Below, piece by piece: positions 26,508 to 34,855 of a stretch of 64,000 nt of DNA. Each line of letters opens with the position of its first letter. Within the stretch, counting starts at the first letter, position 1. Source of the stretch: Aureimonas endophytica (GTDB lineage: Bacteria > Pseudomonadota > Alphaproteobacteria > Rhizobiales > Rhizobiaceae); the NCBI RefSeq assembly GCF_014642635.1, contig NZ_BMIQ01000001.1:1054001-1118000 (forward strand). Direction: 5' to 3'. The notes under the pieces were generated by a model. It ran no database searches. It saw nothing but the letters and a program-made list of their open reading frames with translations, and was not told the DNA's origin. A program made the translations under genes and the position numbers.

Positions 26508-28846
26508 TAGCCCTGCATCTCGACGCAGGATTCGGCGAGAAGCGTTTCCATCTGCCGCCGCGTCTCGACGCCCTCCGCCATGACCGACAGGCCCATCGCC
26601 TTCGAGAGCCCGATGATCGCGCGCACGATCATCAGGTTCTCGCGTTTGGCGAGGTCGCGCACGAAGGACTGGTCGATCTTCACCTTGTCGAAGGGGAAGC
26701 GGTTCAGATAGCCGAGCGAGGAATAGCCGGTGCCGAAATCGTCCATCGAGATGCGCACGCCGAGCCGGCGAAGCTCGGTCAGGGTGGCGAGCACCTGTTC
26801 GGAATCCTGCAGGAACACGCCTTCCGTCACTTCGAGCTGCAGCCGGTAGGGCTCGAAGCCCGTCCGCCGCAGGATCGCGGCGACCTGGGCGAAGAGATCG
26901 TCGTTCTTGAACTGGATCGGCGAGAGATTGACCGAGACGATGAGGCTCTTCGGCCAGTTGGCGGCATGCTGGCAGGCGGTTTCCAGCACCCAGAGGCCGA
27001 TCGGATCGATGAGGCCCGATTCTTCCGCCAGCGGCACGAACTCGCTCGGCGAGACGAGGCCGTGCTCGGGATGGCGCCAGCGCAAGAGCGCCTCGAAGCC
27101 GGCGATCGTGTGCATCGGCACGTCGATGAAGGGCTGGTAGAACAGCTCGAACTCGCCATTCTCCAAACCCTTGGACAGGTCGATCAGCATCTGGCGGCGG
27201 CGCTGGCTTTCCCGCTCCATCGCCGGCTCGAAATAGCGGAAGCGGTTGCGCCCGGTCTCGCGCGCGGCGGCGAGCGCCAGTTCCGCCTGGAGGATCAGCG
27301 CGTCCGCCGAGGCGGGCATTCCCTCCGGCGCCAGCGCCGGGGCGATGCCGATCGAGGCGCCGACCGAGATCTTGCGCCCTTCGATCTCGAAGGGAATGGC
27401 GAAGACGCCGAGAATCGCGGCGGCGAGCACGCTCATGTCCTCGCCGCGCTCCAGCGCCGTGCGCGCGATGGCGAAGTCGTCGCCGCCGATGCGGGCGACG
27501 AGGTCGCCGGCGCCGGCCAGTTCGCAAAGGCGGTCTGCCACCGATTTGAGGAGCGCGTCGCCGATCGGGTGGCCGAAGACCTCGTTGACGCTCCGGAAGC
27601 CGTCGATGTCGAGCACGAGAAGGCCGAGGCGGCTCGCGTCGCCGCCCTCCCGGATCGCCTCGAGGAGATGCTTCGTCAGCGCCACGCGATTGACGAGCCC
27701 CGTCATGCCGTCGTGATTGGTGACATGGTCGATGCGGGCCGCCGCGAGATGGCCGTCGGTCACGTCGTCCACGGCGATGATGCGCCCGCCGTCGGGCGCC
27801 GTGCGGCGGCTGATTGCGAGCACCCGTCCATCCGCCGTCTGATGGGTGAAGGGCGCGGTCTCGCCGAGATCGCCGAGCACCTCCCGGAGTTCGGGCAGCT
27901 GAGCGAGCGAGCCGAAGCTCGCGCCCGCATGGATCTCGTAGCCGACGATCTCCAGGAAATGCTGGTTGACGATGGTCACCCGCTTCTGCCGGTCGAACAT
28001 GCAGAGGCCCTGCGACACGCTCTCGACCGTCGTCTGCAGCTTGCCGTTCTGCGAGGAGCGCTCAGCGTCGAGATGGCTGGCCTGGGTGGCGACGGTGCGC
28101 TCGAACCGGTCGAAGCGATCGGCGAGCGTGTTCTGCATGCTGGCGAGCGCGGTGAGAAGGTCGCTCGCCTCGCCGGTGCCGGCCTGGTCGATGCGCGTCG
28201 AGAGATCGCCCTTGGCGATGGAGCGGATCACGTCGGAGGCCCGCCGCAGGGTGGGCACGATGGTGCGCGACAGGAACCAGGAGACGAGGCCGAGGAGCAC
28301 GAGAGCGGCTCCGATCAGCACCCGCGTCTGGGTGATCGAACTGTGCACGATGGCGCCGACATCGCCCTTGACGCCGTAGGCATCGGCGGCGAAGACGCGC
28401 ACGGCCGCGTCGATCTCGTCCTGGGCCTGCGACAATTCGCTGCGCACGAAGCGCAGCGTCGTCGCCTCGCCCGAGATCGGCAGCTTGCCGAGCCGCACCC
28501 GCGCCGCGTCGACGATGTCGCGCCCGTTGGCCGAGATCGAGCCCATGCTGGCGAGTTGCAGATCGGCCTCGATGGTCGCGACGCGGTTGGTCAGCCGTTC
28601 GGTGGCCTGCGCGTCCAGCGCCACGCCCTCGCCGTCCTGCTCCGCCAGCTTCTGGGTGTCGAAGGCGACGGCGATCAGCGCCGTCTGGGCCGAACGCAAG
28701 GCATTGGTGGAGACGAGCGCATTGTCGTAGAGGCTCGCCGCGAGATCGCCGACCTCGCGCTGAGAGGATTGCGAAAGCAGACCGATCAGGAGCGTCAGCG
28801 TCGAGAGGCAGAAGCAGCCCAGAAAGATCTTGATACGGATCGACAT
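26393..28846 (-). CDS. Membrane GGDEF/EAL cyclic-di-GMP protein
   Basis: An 817-residue inner-membrane signalling protein. A first membrane segment (IFLGCFCLSTLTLLIGLL) and a second near residue 190 flank a periplasmic helical sensor. HAMP and PAS-like segments follow, then a GGDEF domain whose signature reads RIGGDDFAI, and an EAL domain with GFEALLRWRHPEHG, LEVTEG, DDFGTGYSSL and EGVET. The EAL half has the metal-binding residues of an active phosphodiesterase. GGDDF instead of GGDEF suggests weak or no cyclase activity. The ATG at 28846 is preceded by GGCAGGCGACCTG. Confidence 0.9.
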   Translation of the reverse strand: MSIRIKIFLGCFCLSTLTLLIGLLSQSSQREVGDLAASLYDNALVSTNALRSAQTALIAVAFDTQKLAEQDGEGVALDAQATERLTNRVATIEADLQLASMGSISANGRDIVDAARVRLGKLPISGEATTLRFVRSELSQAQDEIDAAVRVFAADAYGVKGDVGAIVHSSITQTRVLIGAALVLLGLVSWFLSRTIVPTLRRASDVIRSIAKGDLSTRIDQAGTGEASDLLTALASMQNTLADRFDRFERTVATQASHLDAERSSQNGKLQTTVESVSQGLCMFDRQKRVTIVNQHFLEIVGYEIHAGASFGSLAQLPELREVLGDLGETAPFTHQTADGRVLAISRRTAPDGGRIIAVDDVTDGHLAAARIDHVTNHDGMTGLVNRVALTKHLLEAIREGGDASRLGLLVLDIDGFRSVNEVFGHPIGDALLKSVADRLCELAGAGDLVARIGGDDFAIARTALERGEDMSVLAAAILGVFAIPFEIEGRKISVGASIGIAPALAPEGMPASADALILQAELALAAARETGRNRFRYFEPAMERESQRRRQMLIDLSKGLENGEFELFYQPFIDVPMHTIAGFEALLRWRHPEHGLVSPSEFVPLAEESGLIDPIGLWVLETACQHAANWPKSLIVSVNLSPIQFKNDDLFAQVAAILRRTGFEPYRLQLEVTEGVFLQDSEQVLATLTELRRLGVRISMDDFGTGYSSLGYLNRFPFDKVKIDQSFVRDLAKRENLMIVRAIIGLSKAMGLSVMAEGVETRRQMETLLAESCVEMQGYYFARPMPLSDLPRFMMQFSLDRGASNAPALDTSLLTA

Positions 28847-29035
28847 CAGGTCGCCTGCCGGTTGTCTTGCCGCTTCGGACAGTTCCAAAGCTTGGACGAG
28901 GGGCATCCAAACCGAAAAACTTCAATTTTTTCTTCAAATCGCCGCATATGCGGCAAAGTCGCGACGGCTCCCTATCTCCCCGCCCCGTCGCGAGCCGGTG
29001 CCGGAGGCTCGCCATTCGGGGAAGAGCGGGCGCAT

Positions 29036-29992
29036 ATGGCGGAACACGGTTCGACCAAAGTCATCTATGCCGCCCTTGCCGGCAATCTCGGCATCGCCGC
29101 CGCCAAGTTCGCCGCCGCGCTTTGGACCGGCTCCTCCGCCATGCTCAGCGAGGCGATCCATTCGCTGGTCGATACCTGCAACCAGGGCCTCCTGCTCACC
29201 GGCACGAAGCGGGCCGCCCGTCCGCCGACGCCGGCCCATCCCTTCGGTCACGGCATCGAGATCTACTTCTGGGCCTTCGTCGTCGCGCTGATGATCTTCG
29301 CGCTCGGCGGCGCCTTCTCGATCTACGAAGGCATCGCCAAGCTTTCCGCGCCCGAGCCGATCGAGAATGTCTCGATCAGCTTCGCCGTCCTCGGCATCGC
29401 CGTCTGTCTGGAGGGCTATTCCTTCTCGGTCGCCTGGCGGGAACTGCGCGCCGTCCATCCCGACCGCCCGGCGCTGGAAGCGGTGCGGCGCAGCAAGGAT
29501 CCGAGCGTCTTCTCGGTGCTCTGCGAGGACGCCGCCGCGCTCGCCGGGCTTCTCGTCGCCTTCTGCGGCGTGGCGCTGTCGCATTTCGCCGGCCTGCCGG
29601 TCTTCGACGCCGTCGCCTCGATTCTCATCGGCCTCCTTCTCGTCGCCGTCGCCGCCTTCCTGGCGCGCGAGACGCTGAGCCTCATCACCGGGGAGAGCGC
29701 CTCGCGCGAGGTCCTGGCGGATGTGCGCCGCGTCCTGTCGTCGGATCGACGCATCGTCGAGATACAGGAGGTGCTGACCATGCAGCTCGGCCCCGGCGAG
29801 ATCCTGCTCGGCGTCTCGCTCGACCTCGACGATCGCCTGTCCGGGGCGGAGATCGAACGGACCCTGCGCGACGTGACGAAAGCCCTGTCCGAAACCCGGC
29901 CCGAGATCACCCGCGTCTTCGTGCGCCCCGTCTTCCGCGCGGACGCGCCGGGGGCAGAGAATGCCGGGGGCGCCGTCGCCGAGGCGGGTTGA
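29036..29992 (+). CDS. Cation diffusion facilitator (CDF) transporter
   Basis: A 318-residue metal/H+ antiporter. Six hydrophobic segments are visible; TM2 contains SSAMLSEAIHSLVDTCNQ with the metal-site His/Asp pattern, and TM5 has SVLCEDAAALAGLLVAFCGV. The motif PTPAHPFGHGIEIYFWAFVV is that of the Zn/Fe-type CDF subfamily. A cytoplasmic C-terminal domain of about 90 residues follows. The ATG at 29036 lies in an otherwise unrelated intergenic region. Substrate (Zn, Fe or Mn) cannot be told from the sequence. Confidence 0.88.
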   Translation: MAEHGSTKVIYAALAGNLGIAAAKFAAALWTGSSAMLSEAIHSLVDTCNQGLLLTGTKRAARPPTPAHPFGHGIEIYFWAFVVALMIFALGGAFSIYEGIAKLSAPEPIENVSISFAVLGIAVCLEGYSFSVAWRELRAVHPDRPALEAVRRSKDPSVFSVLCEDAAALAGLLVAFCGVALSHFAGLPVFDAVASILIGLLLVAVAAFLARETLSLITGESASREVLADVRRVLSSDRRIVEIQEVLTMQLGPGEILLGVSLDLDDRLSGAEIERTLRDVTKALSETRPEITRVFVRPVFRADAPGAENAGGAVAEAG

Positions 29993-30103
29993 TGAACGCA
30001 GGCGACGCATTTACGACGCAATCCCATTGTCATCCCCGGGGGCCCTTCGGTCGCCTCCGCCGGGGCGACGCCCGGTCAAACTCGCACGACGGAAAGTGAA
30101 ACG

Positions 30104-32722
30104 ATGTCGGTCAGCGCACCGCGCCGTGGCGATGTCGCCCAGGAACGCGATGAGTCCGCGGCGGAAGGCTGGTTCCAGCGCAACCGCGTGCTCGTCAATC
30201 TCGTGGCGATGCTCTTCGTCCTCGTCGTCGTCGGCATCGCCATCTCGCGGCTGACGGAGGAGGTCCGCTACGACGAGATCGTCGAGGCCTGGACGGGCAC
30301 GAGCTGGTGGACGCTCGGGCTCGCGGCGCTTCTGACGCTGGCGAGCTTCCTCGCCCTCACCTTCTACGATTTCGGCGCCCTCGCCTATATCGGCCATCGC
30401 CTGCCCTTCCCGGCCGTCGCCGTCACCGCCTTCTGCGCCTATGCCGTTGGCAACACGGCGGGCTTCGGGCCGCTCAGCGGCGGGGCGATCCGCTACCGCG
30501 CCTATTCGCGCATGGGGCTGGCGCCGGAAGAGATCGCGAAGGTCATCGCCTTCGTCACGCTCGCCTTCGGCCTCGGCCTCGCCGGGGTCGGCGCGCTGGC
30601 GCTCCTCTTCATCGCCGATCAGGTGGCGCCGCTCATCCGCGTCGAGGCGCCGCTCCTGCGGCTCATCGGCTTCGCGATCCTCGCCCTTCTCGTCGGCCTG
30701 CCCTTCGCCGGGCGGATCGGCGGCGAATCGCGCTTCGGCCGCCTGTCGCGCTTCGCGCTGCGCCTGCCGAAGCCCCGCGCCGTCGGGCTGCAATTCGTCG
30801 TCACGGCGCTCGACGTCGCCGCCTCGGCCGGCGTCCTCTATGTGCTGCTGCCGCCGACGGAGATCGGCTATCCGGCCTTTCTCGCCGTCTATGCGGTGGC
30901 GGTGGCGCTCGGCGTCCTCAGCCACGTGCCGGCGGGTCTCGGCGTCTTCGAAACGGTGATCATCGCCGCGCTCGGCCAGCGGATCGAGGTCGACCAGGTG
31001 CTCGGCGCCCTCGTCCTCTACCGCATCGTCTACCATCTCGTGCCGCTCGTCCTCGCGACGCTCTGCGTCAGCGTGATCGAGCTTCAGCACGCCGCGACGA
31101 CGCCGCTCGGCCGCAGCATCCGCAGCGCCGGCGGGCGCATCTCGCCGCTGCTTCTCGCCACGCTCTCCTTCACCCTCGGCGCGATGCTGATCTTCTCCAG
31201 CGTCACGCCGACGCCCGACGACACGCTGCAATATCTCGCCTCCTTCATGCCGCTGCCGGTGGTGGAAGGCGCGCATTTCATCGTCAGCCTCATCGGCCTC
31301 CTGATGCTCGTCGTCTCGCGTGGCCTGGCGCAGCGCCTCGACGGCGCCTGGTGGGCGGCGCTGGTCGCGGCCGGGGCGGCCCTCCTCCTGTCCATCGTCA
31401 AGGCGGTAGCCCTCTTCGAGGCCGCCTTCCTGATCTTCTTCGTCTTCACCCTCTTCGCCACGCGGCGCGAGTTCACCCGCTCCGCCTCGCTGCTGCGGCA
31501 GGCGCTGACGCCGTCCTGGCTCCTCGCCATCGCCACGATCGTCATCGGCGCGATCGTCGTCCTCTTCTTCGTCTATCGCGACGTCGACTATTCGAACCGG
31601 CTCTGGTGGGAATTCGAATTCTCGTCCGAGGCGCCGCGCTCGCTGCGCGCGACGCTCGGCGTCACGATCCTCGCGATCTGCGTCGCGGTCTGGAGCCTGC
31701 TCCGCCCCGCCGTCGCGCGGCCCGTGCCGCCGACGGCGCAGTCGCTGGACCATGCCGTCGCCATCGTCGAGGCGCAGGACAGCGCCGACGGCAATCTCGT
31801 GCGCATGGGCGACAAGAACATCCTCGCCTCGCCGGACGGTCGCGGCTTCATCATGTATGCCAAGCAGAACCGGTCCTTCGTCGCGCTGTTCGATCCGGTC
31901 GGCCCGCGCGACTGCTGGCAGGAGCTGATCTGGCGCTTCATCGAGATGGCCCGCACCGAAGGCTGCCGCGCGGTCTTCTATCAGGTCTCGCCGGAAGGCC
32001 TGTCCTTCTACGCCGATGCCGGGCTCCAGGCCTACAAGCTCGGCGAGCTCGCCATCGTCGACCTCGCCGATTTCCATCTCACCGGCGGCAAGCGGGCCAA
32101 TCTGCGCCAGTCGGTGACGCGCGGCGCCCGCGACGGGCTGGTCTTCGAATATGTCCCGCCCGAGGGAACGGCGGCGATCATGGACGAGCTCGAAGGCGTC
32201 TCCGACGCCTGGCTCGACCATCACAACACGCGCGAGAAGGGCTTCTCGCTCGGCGGCTTCGATCGGGCCTATATCGCCTCGCAGCCCGTCGCGCTGCTGC
32301 GCGTCGAGGAGCGCATCGTCGCCTTCGCCAACGTGCTCGTCACCGGCACGAAGCGGGAAGGCTCGATCGACCTCATGCGCTTCTCGCCCGACGCGCCGAA
32401 GGGCGCGATGGACTTCCTGTTCATCAAGCTGATCGAGCATCTGAAGGCCGAGGGCTTCGAGACCTTCAATCTCGGCATGGCGCCCTTGTCGGGCATGTCG
32501 GAGCGGCAGATCGCGCCGATCTGGAACCGCGTCGGCCGCACCGTCTTCGAGCATGGCGAGCGCTTCTACAATTTCCGGGGCCTGCGCGCCTTCAAGGCGA
32601 AGTTCCATCCGAGCTGGCAGCCCCGCTACATCGCCGTCTCGGGCGGCATCAATCCGGTGCTCGCGCTGATGGATGCGACCTTCCTCATCGGTGGCGGCCT
32701 CAAGGGAGTGCTGACGAAATGA
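30104..32722 (+). CDS. mprF: Lysyl-phosphatidylglycerol synthase/flippase (MprF, LpiA)
   Basis: An 872-residue two-part membrane enzyme. The first 520 residues hold about 14 hydrophobic segments, including the flippase signature TAFCAYAVGNTAGFGPLSGG AIRYRAYSRMGL. The last 300 residues are the cytoplasmic aminoacyl-transferase domain (MGDKNILASPDGRGFIMYAK, then KRANLRQSVTRGARDG and FNLGMAPLSGMSERQI). It adds lysine to phosphatidylglycerol, raising resistance to acid and cationic peptides. Its stop overlaps the acvB start (ATGA), the lpiA-acvB operon of Rhizobium and Agrobacterium. Confidence 0.95.
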   Translation: MSVSAPRRGDVAQERDESAAEGWFQRNRVLVNLVAMLFVLVVVGIAISRLTEEVRYDEIVEAWTGTSWWTLGLAALLTLASFLALTFYDFGALAYIGHRLPFPAVAVTAFCAYAVGNTAGFGPLSGGAIRYRAYSRMGLAPEEIAKVIAFVTLAFGLGLAGVGALALLFIADQVAPLIRVEAPLLRLIGFAILALLVGLPFAGRIGGESRFGRLSRFALRLPKPRAVGLQFVVTALDVAASAGVLYVLLPPTEIGYPAFLAVYAVAVALGVLSHVPAGLGVFETVIIAALGQRIEVDQVLGALVLYRIVYHLVPLVLATLCVSVIELQHAATTPLGRSIRSAGGRISPLLLATLSFTLGAMLIFSSVTPTPDDTLQYLASFMPLPVVEGAHFIVSLIGLLMLVVSRGLAQRLDGAWWAALVAAGAALLLSIVKAVALFEAAFLIFFVFTLFATRREFTRSASLLRQALTPSWLLAIATIVIGAIVVLFFVYRDVDYSNRLWWEFEFSSEAPRSLRATLGVTILAICVAVWSLLRPAVARPVPPTAQSLDHAVAIVEAQDSADGNLVRMGDKNILASPDGRGFIMYAKQNRSFVALFDPVGPRDCWQELIWRFIEMARTEGCRAVFYQVSPEGLSFYADAGLQAYKLGELAIVDLADFHLTGGKRANLRQSVTRGARDGLVFEYVPPEGTAAIMDELEGVSDAWLDHHNTREKGFSLGGFDRAYIASQPVALLRVEERIVAFANVLVTGTKREGSIDLMRFSPDAPKGAMDFLFIKLIEHLKAEGFETFNLGMAPLSGMSERQIAPIWNRVGRTVFEHGERFYNFRGLRAFKAKFHPSWQPRYIAVSGGINPVLALMDATFLIGGGLKGVLTK

Positions 32723-34266
32723 AATTGCAGCCCTTCGCGGCCGCCGCCTTCGTCGCGGCCGCGCTCGCCGGCACCGGACCGGGCGTCGTCGGCTTCGCCC
32801 ATGCGCAGAACGCCCCCGCCGCGCCGCAGCAGCCGACCACCGCGGCACCCGCCGCACCGGCTCCCGCTGCGCCCACCGCTCCGGCGCCGGCCTCCTCCGA
32901 CGACGACGAGGAGGATCCGGGCTTCCGCATGGACGTGACGCTGCCGAGCGGCGCCAAGGCGACCGTCAATACCGGCATGATTCCCTCGCCGAAGATCCTC
33001 TTCCCGAAGGACGGCACGATCGCCGCCGCGGTCGTCCTCCTGTCCGACGAGGACGGCTGGGGCGAGGCCGAGGACCAGCTCGCCAACGATCTCCTCGAAC
33101 AGGATGCGATCGTCGTCGGCGTCGACCTGCCGCGCTATCTCGCTGAGCTGGAAAAGACCAAGGACGAGTGCGTCTACACGATCTCCGACATCGAGCAGCT
33201 GAACCAGCAGCTGCAGCGGGCGGTCAGCGACAACAGCCTGCGCCTGCCCATCGTCGCGGGCGTCGGCGCCGGCGGCTCGCTGGCGCTCGCCATGCTGTCG
33301 CAGACGCCGGACAACACGATCCAGGCGACGGTCGCCGTCGATCCCGACGGCGGAATCACGCTCAAGAAGGATCTCTGCACCGACGCCAATCGCGAGGATC
33401 GCAACGGCAAGGCGCTCTACGGTCTGGAGGACCGGCCCCTGCCCGATCCGACGACGGTGATCTTCACGCCCGGCGCCACCGATGCCGGCCGCAACCGCGC
33501 GGCGGCGCTGTCGGAGCAGGCGCAGGGCATCGAGATCGAGGATACGGACAACGACGATCCGCAGTCGCAGCTCGGCCTTGCCATCGGCGATCTCATCGAC
33601 AAGTCCAAGGATGTCGATCCCGACACGATGGGCCTGCCGCTGACCATTCTCGACGCCAAGCCGACGCGGGACACGATGGCCGTCATCTATTCGGGCGACG
33701 GCGGCTGGCGCGATATCGACAAGAGCGTCGGCGACATCTTCCAGAAGGACGGTCTGCCGACGGTCGGCGTCGATGCCCTGCGCTATTTCTGGAAGAAACA
33801 GACGCCAGACCAGACCGCCGCCGATCTTTCCAGGATCATCGACCGCTTCCGCAAGCGCTGGGGCGTCAGCAAGGTGCTGCTCGTCGGCTATTCCTTCGGG
33901 GCCGACATCCTGCCGACCACCTTCAACCATCTGCCGCCGGAACAGCAGAAGGACGTGGCGATGCTCTCGCTCCTCGCCTTCTCGTCGACGGGCGATTTCC
34001 AGATCTCGGTGTCGGGCTGGCTCGGGGTCGGCAAAGCGGGCGACACGGACGGCGTCAAGGATGCCGAGAAGATCGACCCGAAGCTCATCCAATGCGTCTA
34101 CGGCACGGAGGACGAGGACGATGCCTGCAAGTTCCTGAAGGACCGCGGCGTCGAACTCGTCGGCATCGAGGGCGGCCATCATTTCGACGAGGACTATCCG
34201 GCGCTCGCCAACAAGATCCTCGCCGCGCTCGACCGGCGGCTGAAGCCGGAATCGGCCTCGAAATAA
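32719..34266 (+). CDS. acvB: AcvB/VirJ-family periplasmic protein
   Basis: A 515-residue secreted protein with a signal peptide (residues 1-29 ending GFAHAQ), an Ala/Pro-rich linker and two alpha/beta-hydrolase-like VirJ domains. The second domain has the nucleophile motif VGYSFGAD and the histidine region EGGHHFDED. In Agrobacterium AcvB hydrolyses lysyl-phosphatidylglycerol in the periplasm, so it counterbalances MprF. It overlaps mprF by 4 bases and is followed by a strong hairpin terminator. Confidence 0.93.
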   Translation: MKLQPFAAAAFVAAALAGTGPGVVGFAHAQNAPAAPQQPTTAAPAAPAPAAPTAPAPASSDDDEEDPGFRMDVTLPSGAKATVNTGMIPSPKILFPKDGTIAAAVVLLSDEDGWGEAEDQLANDLLEQDAIVVGVDLPRYLAELEKTKDECVYTISDIEQLNQQLQRAVSDNSLRLPIVAGVGAGGSLALAMLSQTPDNTIQATVAVDPDGGITLKKDLCTDANREDRNGKALYGLEDRPLPDPTTVIFTPGATDAGRNRAAALSEQAQGIEIEDTDNDDPQSQLGLAIGDLIDKSKDVDPDTMGLPLTILDAKPTRDTMAVIYSGDGGWRDIDKSVGDIFQKDGLPTVGVDALRYFWKKQTPDQTAADLSRIIDRFRKRWGVSKVLLVGYSFGADILPTTFNHLPPEQQKDVAMLSLLAFSSTGDFQISVSGWLGVGKAGDTDGVKDAEKIDPKLIQCVYGTEDEDDACKFLKDRGVELVGIEGGHHFDEDYPALANKILAALDRRLKPESASK

Positions 34267-34278
34267 TCCCGGATGGGG

Positions 34279-34309
34279 CAAGGGCGCCGCGTGCTTCGCG
34301 GCGCCCTTG
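34279..34309 (+). terminator. Hairpin terminator after acvB
   Basis: A perfect 12-bp stem, CAAGGGCGCCGC (34279-34290) with GCGGCGCCCTTG (34298-34309), and a 7-base loop lie 13 bases after the acvB stop. There is no clear T-run, so it may serve both converging transcripts or act as a 3' stabiliser. Confidence 0.65.
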
Positions 34310-34315
34310 CGTCGG

Positions 34316-34522
34316 TCACTTGTCCTTCGGATCGTGGCTGTGGTGGCGGTCCTGCTCGCCGCCGCCGCCGGAAATGCGGCTGTCCGGCCCGTTGGTCGGC
34401 TCGCCCGGCCGGGGGCCGCGCCCCGCCGTCGGGTCCGGCCGGTCGGGCCGCTGATGGCTGCTGCCGGGGCCGCCGTGATGGCGGTCGGCGGACTGGCTCT
34501 TCGACGAAGTCGACATGATCAT
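34316..34522 (-). CDS. Small polar, disordered protein
   Basis: A 66-68 residue protein beginning MIMSTSSKSQSADRHHGGPG and ending DRHHSHDPKDK, rich in His, Gly, Pro, Asp and Arg. It has no hydrophobic core and is probably disordered. The ATG at 34522 overlaps the preceding stop as ATGA; a second ATG lies at 34516 with AGGACC upstream. Family not recognised. The His-rich tail could bind metal, which is speculation. Confidence 0.55.
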   Translation of the reverse strand: MIMSTSSKSQSADRHHGGPGSSHQRPDRPDPTAGRGPRPGEPTNGPDSRISGGGGEQDRHHSHDPKDK

Positions 34523-34698
34523 CGGTCCTGCTGATATCCCTGATGCGTCGTGTTGACGTGGGAATTGCCCTGCTGCCCCTGCTTGTCGGGATTGCCGGCT
34601 CCCTTCGACGCCGCCGCGCCGAGATCGGCCCGCACTTCGCCGCCGGGGCCCTTGGGGCTGCGGTTGTCGCTGGGCACGGGAGGCGCCTTCGCGCTCAT
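34519..34698 (-). CDS. Small polar protein, first of a two-gene unit
   Basis: A 59-residue protein starting MSAKAPPVPSDNRSPKGPGG and ending NSHVNTTHQGYQQDR. GGAGG lies 7 bases upstream of the ATG at 34698, a very good ribosome binding site. Composition is Gly/Asn/Gln/Lys-rich with no membrane segment, so it is probably disordered. It overlaps the next small gene by 4 bases, and the pair lies between acvB and the AI-2E transporter. Function unknown. Confidence 0.6.
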   Translation of the reverse strand: MSAKAPPVPSDNRSPKGPGGEVRADLGAAASKGAGNPDKQGQQGNSHVNTTHQGYQQDR

Positions 34699-34855
34699 GA
34701 GATCCTCCATCGCTTGATATGAAAGGGGAATCACGCAAACGGCCCTCGGTTCCCGCCTCATCGCGACCGCGTCCCTGGCGCGTCCCCGCCCCTCCTCTAT
34801 CTGCGCACTGCATCGGCCCGCGCGCGCGGGGCATGGCAGGAAACGGACCGGCGCC

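Noticed and set aside
25964-29035. Plus-strand open frame upstream of the CDF transporter, over 1000 codons
   Set aside because: Antisense to the GGDEF/EAL gene; only the part from 29036 has transporter sequence.
30011-32857. 948-codon minus-strand open frame opposite mprF
   Set aside because: Shadow with runs of charged residues and no fold; the plus strand encodes mprF.
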